NCBI GenBank assembly: GCA_963701675.1 | Contig: OY969623.1 | Span: forward strand, 3,410,001-3,474,000 | Direction: 5' to 3' | Length of the DNA: 64,000 nt | DNA from: G963701675 sp963701675 | Lineage (GTDB): Bacteria > Planctomycetota > Planctomycetia > Gemmatales > Gemmataceae | Shown here: in pieces, positions 28,602 through 38,161 of the stretch | Layout of the letters: every line of letters starts with the position of its first letter | How positions within the stretch are numbered: the first letter of the stretch is position 1 | Made by a program: the position numbers and the translations under genes | Notes under the pieces: generated by a model | Told to the model about the DNA's origin: nothing | Databases searched by the model: none | Seen by the model: the letters and a program-made list of their open reading frames with translations, nothing else

Positions 28602-28641
28602 AACGGCCGGAATCGGTTTTAATGCAACCGACCCGGCCGTT
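28602..28641. terminator. Strong hairpin downstream of the SBBP gene
   Basis: AACGGCCGG (28602-28610) and CCGGCCGTT (28633-28641) form a perfect 9-bp stem; an inner TCGGTT/AACCGA extends it. It lies 25 bp after the stop of the SBBP gene (minus strand), where it should stop its transcript before the RTX leader. A T run (28644-28649) follows on the plus strand only. Confidence 0.6.
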
Positions 28642-28666
28642 GGTTTTTTCGACAACGGGCGCCTTG

Positions 28667-31600
28667 TTAAGTCACCGTCATGCACTTTGAGAACTCGGAA
28701 GTGTCATTACCGGGACTCGTGGCGGTCGCCGTGATGACATGGCCGAGCGGGACTTGGACCCCGGCGACGAAAATGGTTCGCCCTCGGCCCGTCGCTTTCG
28801 TCGTCAGCGTCTTCGAGCCGAGATAAGTCTCACCTTCGCCGAATGTTGATGGGTCGCAGGTGGGACTGCTGAAGAAATCAAGCGTGTACGTGGTATTGGG
28901 TGCGCTGACCAGTGTGGCGGTGATCGTCGTCGTGCCGCCGCCAGCACTTGCGGCATTTACCGAGGGCTTCGCCTGATTGTTATTCCCGCCGTTGACCAGA
29001 TCGATGCCCAAACCGCCGTTCGAATAGATCAAGTTCTGTCGGATGGCGTTGGCGGCGCCGGCATCGACGTTTACACCCGCTCCCCCGTTAAACGCGATGC
29101 GGTTTCCGGCGCCCGCGGTCGTTCCGCCGACAACGTTATCTGAATCAAAGAGTAGAGTCACTCCATGGCCCGTATTGCCCAGGGCGGCCGTGCCGGCGGC
29201 GTTAGTGCCAATGTAATTGCCGTGAATCAGGGCGTAGCTGCCGGGGCTGAGCACGCCGATGCCGATGCCGTTACCGGAGATCACATTTCGTTCTGCCGCC
29301 GTCGTTCCGCCGATGACGTTTGACGCGGACTCGATCAACACGCCATAGGCATTGCCGGCGGCGGCGGTCCCTGCCGCGTTGGTTCCGATGTAATTGCCCA
29401 CGACCTTATTGCCCGTTCCAGCCAGAGCAATGCCATTGCCCGTGCTGAAGCCGTTCACCACTATGCCGCGTACGGTGCTTCCATCGCTGGTCACATTCAA
29501 ACCCGTCGCCGACGGAATGTTGACGCCCGAGAGCACGACGAGGGGCGTGCCCGCATATCCCGGTTGCGTCGTGCCATCGATGATGACGGGGTCGGTAATA
29601 TTGGGTAGGGCCGAGAGCGGCGCGATGGTCTGCACGCCGGAACCGATGCTGAATGAAATCGTCTCCAAACCTGGATTCGTGTTCGCCGCGAGAATCGCGG
29701 CTCGAAGCGAGCCAGGGCCGGAGTCGTTCGTATTGGTCACAGCTGATGCAGAAAGATTCTCATACCAGGCGATCTTGTCGTCCGCGAAGGATGCGGAGAG
29801 GACGTCGAAGTCGGAATCGCTGTCGACGTCGGCGACAAACAAGCCCAAGGCCTGGTTTGCGCCCGTTGAAATCGTTTGCAACGTGAAGCTTCCATTACCC
29901 GTGTTTTGGTACCAGGCGATCTTGTTATCCAGGTTGGAGGCCGAAACGATGTCGATGTCGCCGTCCGCGTCCAAGTCGGCGGGGAGCGCTTCGACAGCGC
30001 CCTCGGCGTTCACGGCAATGATTTGTTTGGTAAAGTTTTCATTGCCATCGTTTTGGTACCAGGCGATGGTGTAATCGATGTTGGATGACGAAATGACATC
30101 CAGGTCGCTGTCGCCGTCCAGGTCCGCGGTGGATACGCCATTGGCGTAGGCCGCGGTGGTCGTGATCGTGATGGCGGTAAAGACCTCGTTTCCGTTATTC
30201 CGGTACCAGGCGATCTTGTTGTCCAGCGCGGACGCGGAGAGAACGTCGCGGTCGCCGTCGCCGTCCACGTCCGCCACCGACACCGCGATGGCGCCGTTCG
30301 CAGCGGTCGTGATGGTTTGCGCGGTGAACACCTCATTGCCGTTGTTTTCGTACCAGGCGATCTTGTCGTCCGCGAAGGAGGCAGAGAGCACATCCATGTC
30401 GCCATCGTCATCCAGGTCGATCGCGTAAACCGCGCTGGGCTCGTCGGCGTTCAAACTGATGGTGATGGCCGTGAAATTCTCGTTGCCGTCGTTTCGGTAC
30501 CAGGCGATCTTGTCGTCGTTGCGCGACGCGGAGCGCACGTCCATGTCGCCGTCGGTGTCGACATCGGCGGCGAAGACGCTGCTCGCGGAATCGGCGCCGG
30601 TCGTGATGGTAATGGACGTGAAGTTTTCATTGCCATCGTTGCGATACCACGCGATCTTGTCGTCCTGGTTGGACGCGGACAGGACATCCGTGTCGCCGTC
30701 GCTGTCCAGGTCCGCGGCGAACACGCTGTTCGCGCCATTCGCGGCAGTCGTGATGGTGTACGGTTGGAAGCACGTACACCCTTGAGGCAATACTCCAAGC
30801 TTGGTCACGAAGACGTCAGAGCTACCGGCGGTTTGCGCTGCGTCGAAAGCGCCCGGGGTAGACGGAAAGCTGCTCGAAGACGTGCTCCCGGTGATGTAAG
30901 GATCGCCGTTCCCGTTGAGGGCGAGTCCATCAGCAAAGTCGGAAGCAATCCCGCCCAAATACGTGGAATAGGATAGGGCAGAGCCAGTGGCGTTAAGATT
31001 GGTGACAAAGCCGTCCCAACCGCCAATATCCGTATCTTGAAAAGCACCTACGGTGGTGGGGTAATTGTTCGAGCCCGTGAGACCGGCGACGTAGGCCTCA
31101 CCGCTGCTGTTTACGGCAATGTTGTAGCCAGCGTCATAACCCGCTCCACCCAGGAATGTTGAGTATACAAGGGCTGAACCTGTCGCGTTCAGTTTGGTTA
31201 CGTAGGCATCGTCGTTGCCAGCGCTTCCGTTTATCGTGGTGTCGAATGCACCCGGCGTGGTCGGAAAGTCGCTGGACTCAGTAACACCGGTGACGTACGC
31301 GTTGCCGCTGGTATCGAGGACAATGCCGAAACCATAATCATAACTAGAAGAGCCAGAGCCGCCGAGGAAGGTCGAATAAATCAGCCCGGTCCCGGCCGGG
31401 TTTATCTTGGTAACGAACGCATCGCAACCCACATTCGTGTCGTCGAAGCTGCCAAGGACGATCGGATAGTTCGGCGAACATGATATGCCGGTTGCATAGA
31501 AGTTACCGCTGCCATCCACAACGATGTCAAAACCGACATCGTCTCCATTCCCTCCCAGGAAAGTGGAATAGGCTAGCCCGGAGCCCGAAGGATTGAGTTT

Positions 31601-33421
31601 GCTTACGAAGACATCCCAGGTCAAGCCGTTGTACGTCGTATCGAGAGCGCCGGGCGTGGTCGGGAAGGTGCTTGAAGCCGCACCGGTCAGATGGGCAACG
31701 CCGCCGGAATCTACGGAAATCCCATGACCGTAATCATTGCCGGCGCCGCCCAAAAAGGTGGAATAGGTTACCGCCGACCCGCTCGCATTTAGCTTCGTCA
31801 CAAACGCGTCTTCGACGCCGTTGAACGTCGTGTCGAAGGCGCCTACGCTGCTCGGAAAGTTCGTCGAGGATGTACTGCCGGTCACATAGGCGTTGTTACT
31901 GCTATCGAGTGAGATGTCGATACCATAATCGTCAGCGCTCCCACCGAAATAGGTTGAGTAAACAAGGCCCGAGCCGGTCGCATTTAACTTCGTCACAAAC
32001 GCGTCTCCGACGCCGTTGAAGGTCAAATCGAAAACACCCGCTGTCGTGGGAAAATTGGCCGATGTGGTGCTTCCCGTCACGTAAGCATTCCCGCTGGCAT
32101 CCAGGGCAATCGCATTCCCACTGTCGGCGCCGGTGCCTCCCAAAAATGTTGAGTATTCGATTCCGACCACCGGATCGATCACGATCGGCAGGCTTTGGTC
32201 GTAGTTCTCAACTTCGAAGTGCACCGTGTTACCGTCCATGACGTACCCACTCGCCACCTCTTGCCGACTGCCGCTGACATCCTGGTAAGTAAACGGCTTC
32301 TGCTGCACGACATCGCCGACGGCGGTATGAATAACTAGATCACCCTGTGTGTTAATCTCCATGCCGTCGGCGCCCGCGAAATCCAGGCCAATCGCGCTCG
32401 GATCGACGCCGGGTGAAACGATGAAATCGTATTCCAACTTTCCGTTGTTTCCGTAGTAGGCCAAGTCGATGCCGGGATAAACCTCGTCGTATTCCACCCG
32501 GCCGAAGCTGGCGATGTTAGTGTGCCATTCGTTCGGGTCGTTGCCTATGAAGTAGTTGGTGATGCCGGGCAGCTGGTCGGTGGCGGTCGCCTGTGCTTGG
32601 GGATTGCCGCCGACGATCTGCATGTGCACGGCGACACCAGTTGTTGCTTCCGGCGAGCCGGGTTGCGTGAGCGCCCGGAGGTCACGTCGTGCCGACGCAT
32701 CAACTCTCGCCATGTGTGCCGCTAATTCTGAATTCTGAATTCTGGATTCTGAATTCTGCATCGCGAACACTGCCGCCGACGGCGTTAAAAACAGCGTCGA
32801 TCCGCTGCCGCGCGCCACGAAATCGACCCGCTCGTCAAACTGTCCGATATTTTGCTCGAAGCTCACCGGCAGCTTGCCGTAGTTGTCAACCATCTCGGAT
32901 TCCTGAGTGGCGCTCGGCGCCTGGTTACTCGGCGCGTTCGCCGCGGAACCACCGGCGGCGATGGCAGGAGCGTCAAGTGGCATGGCGCCCGGCATCATCG
33001 ACCGAGCCGCCAGCCCCGGCATGGGCGCCGCAAGCCTGCCGGTAGCCATCGCTGCCACACTGGACAAGTTCAGCGCCAATCGGGAAGGCGCTATTCTTGA
33101 GCGCTGCGAATAGGTTTCGGGATTCGTTAGTTCGGTTGTCGATTCTTCCGAGCGTCGGACCGGCCCACGGACTTCTACGGAATCGCTGGCCGCCCCCCCA
33201 CCTACAACGCTCAACGACAGGGTGGCGCCACCGTCTCCCTTGTCGTCGATCATCTGCCATTGCGAGACCGACGCGTCGAGGTTATCCCGGTCCATTTCCA
33301 GCATCAACTCAGACTCTCCGAGCAGCAAGCTGTTAAACAGACTCCCCGGCGGCAGGCGCCGCTCCAAGCGCTCGAGAAACGGGCGGTGGTGGCGCCGAGG
33401 CTTGCGCAGAAAGCTCCCCAT
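28667..33421 (-). CDS. Giant secreted protein: DUF7948-like head, SBBP propeller, FG-GAP/VCBS repeats, beta-helix end
   Basis: 1584 residues. The N-terminus has the planctomycete signature FLERLERRLPPGSL (residues 15-28). A head domain (EQNIGQFDERVDFVARGSG... about 185-430) is of the kind found before SBBP repeats. Seven SBBP repeats (YSTFLGG...GNAYVTGST..FPTT) form a propeller. Seven FG-GAP/VCBS repeats of about 44 residues follow (FAADLDSDGDTDVLSAS..DDKIAWY), then a right-handed beta-helix-like stretch starting NTNDSGPGSLRAAILAAN. A heptamer repeat inside codes for QNSESRIQNSEL. The SD AGGAG precedes the ATG and the conserved leader copy B lies upstream. It is probably surface-exposed and possibly adhesive or calcium-binding. 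Confidence 0.88.
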   Translation of the reverse strand: MGSFLRKPRRHHRPFLERLERRLPPGSLFNSLLLGESELMLEMDRDNLDASVSQWQMIDDKGDGGATLSLSVVGGGAASDSVEVRGPVRRSEESTTELTNPETYSQRSRIAPSRLALNLSSVAAMATGRLAAPMPGLAARSMMPGAMPLDAPAIAAGGSAANAPSNQAPSATQESEMVDNYGKLPVSFEQNIGQFDERVDFVARGSGSTLFLTPSAAVFAMQNSESRIQNSELAAHMARVDASARRDLRALTQPGSPEATTGVAVHMQIVGGNPQAQATATDQLPGITNYFIGNDPNEWHTNIASFGRVEYDEVYPGIDLAYYGNNGKLEYDFIVSPGVDPSAIGLDFAGADGMEINTQGDLVIHTAVGDVVQQKPFTYQDVSGSRQEVASGYVMDGNTVHFEVENYDQSLPIVIDPVVGIEYSTFLGGTGADSGNAIALDASGNAYVTGSTTSANFPTTAGVFDLTFNGVGDAFVTKLNATGSGLVYSTYFGGSADDYGIDISLDSSNNAYVTGSTSSTNFPSSVGAFDTTFNGVEDAFVTKLNASGSAVTYSTFLGGAGNDYGHGISVDSGGVAHLTGAASSTFPTTPGALDTTYNGLTWDVFVSKLNPSGSGLAYSTFLGGNGDDVGFDIVVDGSGNFYATGISCSPNYPIVLGSFDDTNVGCDAFVTKINPAGTGLIYSTFLGGSGSSSYDYGFGIVLDTSGNAYVTGVTESSDFPTTPGAFDTTINGSAGNDDAYVTKLNATGSALVYSTFLGGAGYDAGYNIAVNSSGEAYVAGLTGSNNYPTTVGAFQDTDIGGWDGFVTNLNATGSALSYSTYLGGIASDFADGLALNGNGDPYITGSTSSSSFPSTPGAFDAAQTAGSSDVFVTKLGVLPQGCTCFQPYTITTAANGANSVFAADLDSDGDTDVLSASNQDDKIAWYRNDGNENFTSITITTGADSASSVFAADVDTDGDMDVRSASRNDDKIAWYRNDGNENFTAITISLNADEPSAVYAIDLDDDGDMDVLSASFADDKIAWYENNGNEVFTAQTITTAANGAIAVSVADVDGDGDRDVLSASALDNKIAWYRNNGNEVFTAITITTTAAYANGVSTADLDGDSDLDVISSSNIDYTIAWYQNDGNENFTKQIIAVNAEGAVEALPADLDADGDIDIVSASNLDNKIAWYQNTGNGSFTLQTISTGANQALGLFVADVDSDSDFDVLSASFADDKIAWYENLSASAVTNTNDSGPGSLRAAILAANTNPGLETISFSIGSGVQTIAPLSALPNITDPVIIDGTTQPGYAGTPLVVLSGVNIPSATGLNVTSDGSTVRGIVVNGFSTGNGIALAGTGNKVVGNYIGTNAAGTAAAGNAYGVLIESASNVIGGTTAAERNVISGNGIGIGVLSPGSYALIHGNYIGTNAAGTAALGNTGHGVTLLFDSDNVVGGTTAGAGNRIAFNGGAGVNVDAGAANAIRQNLIYSNGGLGIDLVNGGNNNQAKPSVNAASAGGGTTTITATLVSAPNTTYTLDFFSSPTCDPSTFGEGETYLGSKTLTTKATGRGRTIFVAGVQVPLGHVITATATSPGNDTSEFSKCMTVT
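32724..32758. repeat. In-frame heptamer repeat (AATTCTG)5 inside the SBBP gene
   Basis: Five consecutive heptamers: AATTCTG three times, GATTCTG, AATTCTG. On the minus strand they encode QNSESRIQNSE in the head domain. The same array, with one altered unit, occurs at 53271-53305 between two genes, so it is a dispersed repeat that happens to be open in this frame. Confidence 0.88.
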
Positions 33422-33465
33422 GTTTGTCTCCTACTGCTAAATTGCAGCGGCTAAAAAATTTCGTT

Positions 33466-33564
33466 GAATCACACCCTGCGGCACAATCGCTGAATCGATC
33501 GATCACCAGGCGTCCGATGCCTCTAAATCCCTATGCGATATCCGCGATGAATAACTGCCAAGGT
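33466..33564 (-). promoter_or_regulatory. Conserved leader element, copy B (before the SBBP gene)
   Basis: Second copy of the leader at 28402-28500, with the same spacing to its start codon (45 bases). Differences are concentrated in its promoter-distal end and in the loop of the AGGC/GCCT hairpin, which suggests the stem is kept. It lies in the 307-bp gap 33422-33728 between divergent genes; I see nothing else certain in the rest of that gap, which must also hold the promoter of the plus-strand gene at 33729. Confidence 0.75.
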
Positions 33565-33728
33565 CTTTTGCCACTCTCGCGACAGCGAGGGCGGGCACTG
33601 AAAATCTCTAAAAACCTGGCAGTATTTCGCTTCACCTTTCGCATAGGAATATAGACCGCCCGCAACGGCTGAGACGCGAACACGTCTTTGCAGCCAAACT
33701 AAAAACTCCCAATGTAAAGGTGACAGCC

Positions 33729-34334
33729 ATGGCGATGCTTCGTCTCAAGAAAAAGAGCGCATGGAAATACGGCAACTCCGAGAGCAAGGGAATTGGCATT
33801 TCCTACTGGACCGCTGGTTGGGGGTGGATCGAAGTGATCGGTCCCAACCAGAAAACGGAGAAATACTCGTACCTGCAAATGGGCGTCGCCACGCCCAGTC
33901 TGACCATTAAGGACGTAGACATTCCTGTCTCCGTTTCCAAGTCGGAGACTGCATTGCCCGGCTGGGGCGCCATCTACACTCTCAAGAGCTTTAAGGGGGA
34001 TGAATTGACGGCGGACGATTTCCTGGGTGGGACGTTGGCGCTGAACCTGTCCATCGGGGCCGGTGTCTCTTACGAATTCAACGCGATGCTGATCGGCATC
34101 CCCGCAAGCCAGCTTCAGAACGAACTCCATTCGCTCGTCGGCCAGCTGGGAATGGAAATAGGCGTCGGCCCGCTCGGCGCAGAGCTCTTGCGTCAGAACG
34201 CGGAACGAACTTTCCTGAATCGAATTATCCAAAGCGCCGCCAAGGGCGTGATCTTCTCGGTGGGACCCAACAGCGGCGTGGTGCTGGGCGCCAGTGCCGC
34301 CGGCACCTACGGAGCGCTCCGCAGGGCGTCGTGA
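33729..34334 (+). CDS. Small protein of unknown function between the SBBP gene and the 16S gene
   Basis: 201 residues. The first half has many Trp/Tyr/Gly residues (SAWKYGNSESKGIGISYWTAGWGWIEVIGPNQKTEKYSYLQ) suggesting beta-strands; the second half has a hydrophobic GGTLALNLSIGAGVSYEFNAMLIG and a Gly/Ala-rich end. No signal peptide or known motif is recognised. The ATG at 33729 has AAAGG upstream; a GTG nine bases earlier is the alternative. It is transcribed away from the SBBP gene and toward the 16S gene. Confidence 0.6.
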   Translation: MAMLRLKKKSAWKYGNSESKGIGISYWTAGWGWIEVIGPNQKTEKYSYLQMGVATPSLTIKDVDIPVSVSKSETALPGWGAIYTLKSFKGDELTADDFLGGTLALNLSIGAGVSYEFNAMLIGIPASQLQNELHSLVGQLGMEIGVGPLGAELLRQNAERTFLNRIIQSAAKGVIFSVGPNSGVVLGASAAGTYGALRRAS

Positions 34335-34921
34335 CCACGTACCACACGCGGGGCTGCCGGAATCAAGTGTCTGCCTGCGTTACGCGCCTTCAACATGGGC
34401 CTACGGACAAACAGTTCAATGGCTTTCCAGCTGCGACATTCCGGTCACGCTAGTGGCCGATGCGCGGACCATTCTTCACTTTTTTTCAATAACACTTGAC
34501 TTCCAACCGATAGTCCCCATATATTTACCTCTGGTTCTGCCTATGGCGGGACATCTAAGGACCCCCAAATAATTAGAAGTTGGCGAACCCTTAACCGGTG
34601 TCGCTACGTCTAATTCTTGAATCGGACGAGTAAACCCAATAGTGGGAAACGCGTCTGTGGGGTTTGTTTTCCTTTTGATCTTTGACAATTTGGTAGCACC
34701 TTTTAAGAGCCAATGCGAGGATGTGTACTGCCTTGTGGCAGAGACACAGACCTCGCTTTAGCGAGTTCTTTGAGTCTGCCGCAAGGCGACCAATCAAGCT
34801 TTTCTGGCTTAGCTGAAATTACCAACCGGCGGTGAATCATTAGCGTTCAACGTCCGGAAAGTGCCTCGGGGCGAGCCGAAGTGCGTAAGCGCTCGGTTAA
34901 CTGCGAGGAAGGCTAACAATT
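34335..34921 (+). other. Gene-free leader region of the 16S rRNA gene
   Basis: 587 bases without a convincing gene. It is less GC-rich around 34480-34580. It holds the promoter at 34496-34525 and the transcribed 5' leader of the 16S rRNA, where processing stems and antitermination sites would be expected; I cannot assign these by eye. No tRNA was seen. Confidence 0.6.
34496..34525 (+). promoter_or_regulatory. Sigma-70-type promoter upstream of 16S rRNA
   Basis: TTGACT (34496-34501), then 18 bases, then TATATT (34520-34525), inside an A/T-rich stretch that includes a T7 run. It is about 400 bases before the mature 16S 5' end, similar to rRNA leaders elsewhere. It is the best -35/-10 pair I see in the region. 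Confidence 0.6.
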
Positions 34922-36458
<1,537 letters not shown>

Positions 36459-36549
36459 CTAAGGATGATTTACAAATGCCATCGGCTCTCACGTCGATGG
36501 ACATATTCATGTCCGCATCCCGCATTGGCGGTGCTACCAAGTTAAAGAT

Positions 36550-36588
36550 AACCCCGCCGTTCTGCCAGGACGGCGGGGTTTTATTTTG
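36550..36588 (+). terminator. Rho-independent terminator of the 16S gene, part of a duplicated block
   Basis: AACCCCGCCGT (36550-36560) pairs with ACGGCGGGGTT (36570-36580) around TCTGCCAGG, followed by TTTATTTT. It ends the 16S transcript. Two more hairpins precede it (CCATCG/CGATGG from 36478, GGACAT/ATGTCC from 36499). The block 36525-36590, including TTGGCGGTGCTACCAA upstream of the hairpin, recurs at 37278-37346. Confidence 0.9.
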
Positions 36589-36647
36589 CGCTACATTCCC
36601 TTACGGTCGGTAAATATCCTCGTTGGAATGGCCCACGGGAGATGGCT

Positions 36648-36854
36648 ATGAGCGCACCGAGCGTGGAATCAATAATTGATCAAATCCGCCAACTCCCTGG
36701 TCCGGAGCGTCTCGTTCTGGAGCAACGTCTTACCGAACTCGCTGAGTCAGAGTGGCGTCGCGAGGCCGAATCCGCGCGCCAAACGGCACGCGACAAAGGC
36801 ATCGATCAAGCCATGATTGACCGAGCCATCCACGACCATCGCTACGGCTCATGA
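36648..36854 (+). CDS. Putative antitoxin of a PIN toxin-antitoxin pair
   Basis: 68 residues, acidic to neutral, mostly helical (SVESIIDQIRQLPGPERLVLEQRLTELAESEWRREAE), as expected of an antitoxin that binds the toxin and its own promoter; I do not see a clear DNA-binding fold. The ATG at 36648 is six bases after GGGAG-ATGGCT; another ATG six bases earlier is in frame. The toxin start overlaps its stop by four bases (ATGA). Confidence 0.7.
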   Translation: MSAPSVESIIDQIRQLPGPERLVLEQRLTELAESEWRREAESARQTARDKGIDQAMIDRAIHDHRYGS

Positions 36855-37272
36855 AGGTGTTCTTCGACACCAATGTCTATGTCGCCGAGGCGCTTCTCGG
36901 CGAAGGCGCGGAGGCAATGGTTGCGGCGACGGTGCGTGCGCGGGGCGGATTTACGCCAGCGACTATTTGCTCGACGAACTCGAACACGTTCTGACGGAGA
37001 AACTCGGCTTCTCGCGTCGCCTGGCGATTCTCTCCCGGCAGCGGATCTCGCGCCGCGCCGAATTCGTTGAGCCAGGCGCATTGCGCCACATAATACCTCA
37101 AGATGTGAAAGACAGTCCGATTCTTCGAGCGGCCCTGGCTGCTGGTGTCGACTATCTTGTCACAAACGACCGCATACTTCTTGCAATGCATCCGTACGAA
37201 GGGCTACGCATCCTGTCGATGGCGGACTACTATCAACTATTGGTGGCGGAAGGATTGCTTTCTGAACCTTGA
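36851..37272 (+). CDS. PIN-domain toxin (ribonuclease), one frameshift
   Basis: About 140 residues after correction. The start MKVFFDTNVYVAEALLGEGAE carries the first PIN-domain Asp. The rest (RIYASDYLLDELEHVLTEKLGFSRRLA, then DVKDSPILRAALAAGVDYLVTNDRILL with the later Asp residues) is in the next frame. One missing base near 36943 joins them. PIN toxins cut RNA with a Mg-binding acidic cluster. The gene lies between two copies of the same terminator block. Confidence 0.8.
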
Positions 37273-37303
37273 GCGTGTTGGCGGTGCTGCCAAGGTTAAA
37301 GAT

Positions 37304-37336
37304 AAACCCCGCCGTTCTGCCAGGACGGCGGGGTTT
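37304..37336 (+). terminator. Terminator of the toxin-antitoxin pair, second copy of the block
   Basis: AAACCCCGCCGT (37304-37315) and ACGGCGGGGTTT (37325-37336) with the same loop as the 16S terminator, then TCTTGTTTG. Together with TTGGCGGTGCTGCCAA at 37278 it duplicates the block after the 16S gene. The rest of 37273-37633 shows no gene. Confidence 0.88.
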
Positions 37337-37575
37337 CTTGTTTGCGCAATCCCTGTACGGCCCGCCAAACCTATCGGATACAATAACCGTCAACGCAGCG
37401 TCGTTCGTCTACAGCGGCAAGACTCCCACGAAGTTCAATCGCTTTTTCCCGGCAGGTATCTGCGAGGATCGCGTCAATGGCTTGGACTCGTGCCGTTCAT
37501 TTGGATCAATGGGCAGACACCGCCGATGCCCGGGTGAAGTTACCTCTCCTTGTTCGAAAGCTTGTTCGCAGAACC

Positions 37576-37617
37576 ACAATGGCGTGAACAAAGGGACGCT
37601 AACTCGCGAGAGGGCGC
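37576..37617 (+). other. Short 16S rRNA-like fragment
   Basis: 42 bases match 36161-36202 inside the 16S gene at 37 positions (ACAATGGCG..., GAACAAAGGGACGC, CGCGAG). No similarity is seen on either side. It is a stray or decayed piece of a second rRNA copy, or an insertion. Confidence 0.7.
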
Positions 37618-37633
37618 CAAGTGCTTGGTTGGG

Positions 37634-38128
37634 TCATTTCGTTAGAGGCTCTAAGTCTAGTTTCGTTCGAAGCGCTTCGTCACGAAGGGGCACGTTGGAG
37701 CTTTCCGCGAGTTTGTTCAACGCCGCCTGGAACGACGACAGATTGATATCGGGTCGTTTGCGATGCAGTTCCACGAGGGCTTTGAGTCCGTTCGTTACTG
37801 TCTGTTGGGCCTCGAGTTCGTTCGTCGATTCACGCCCGTCTTTGAGCTTCGTGCGAAAGTTGCGGCGTTGCTGATCCTCGTCCAGCATTTCACTCAGTAT
37901 TTCCATACGGTCCTTCACAAGGTCGCTGCCGCGTCGCGCAAGCGCCACCGTGGCCGTGTACCTGGTTTCCCACCCGGCCGGGCTACGATCGGCAGAGGGG
38001 ACTGTCTCCACGGGGTCATTGGGCTTCTTGCGCTGATACCAACCCGCGATCGTGATGCCTATGACGATCACGCCCACGAGGCATCCGAGGTACAAACCCA
38101 ACTTTGATATGAAGCTCTCACGCGCCAT
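37634..38128 (-). CDS. Membrane-anchored protein of unknown function
   Basis: 164 residues. One N-terminal membrane segment (LGLYLGCLVGVIVIGITIAGWY, about 9-30), then a helical, charged outer part (WETRYTATVALARRGSDLVKDRMEILSEMLDEDQQRR) with a pattern like HEAT repeats. It follows the similar gene at 38162 by 33 bp on the same strand and probably shares its transcript. I do not recognise the family. Confidence 0.65.
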   Translation of the reverse strand: MARESFISKLGLYLGCLVGVIVIGITIAGWYQRKKPNDPVETVPSADRSPAGWETRYTATVALARRGSDLVKDRMEILSEMLDEDQQRRNFRTKLKDGRESTNELEAQQTVTNGLKALVELHRKRPDINLSSFQAALNKLAESSNVPLRDEALRTKLDLEPLTK

Positions 38129-38161
38129 TACATTAACATCTCCCCTGCCCCGAGCGGTGTC

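Noticed and set aside
29700..30800. Regular ~132-bp direct repeats that look like an array (CRISPR-like at first glance)
   Set aside because: They are the FG-GAP repeat units of a coding sequence, without spacers of the kind seen in CRISPR, and no cas gene is near.
33699..34232. Antisense open frame of 177 codons opposite the gene at 33729
   Set aside because: No ribosome site or recognisable domain; the plus-strand gene has a good start and better residue make-up.
36463..37630. Possible 23S or tRNA remnants after the 16S gene
   Set aside because: Only a 42-bp 16S-like piece is seen; no tRNA cloverleaf or 23S sequence was found.
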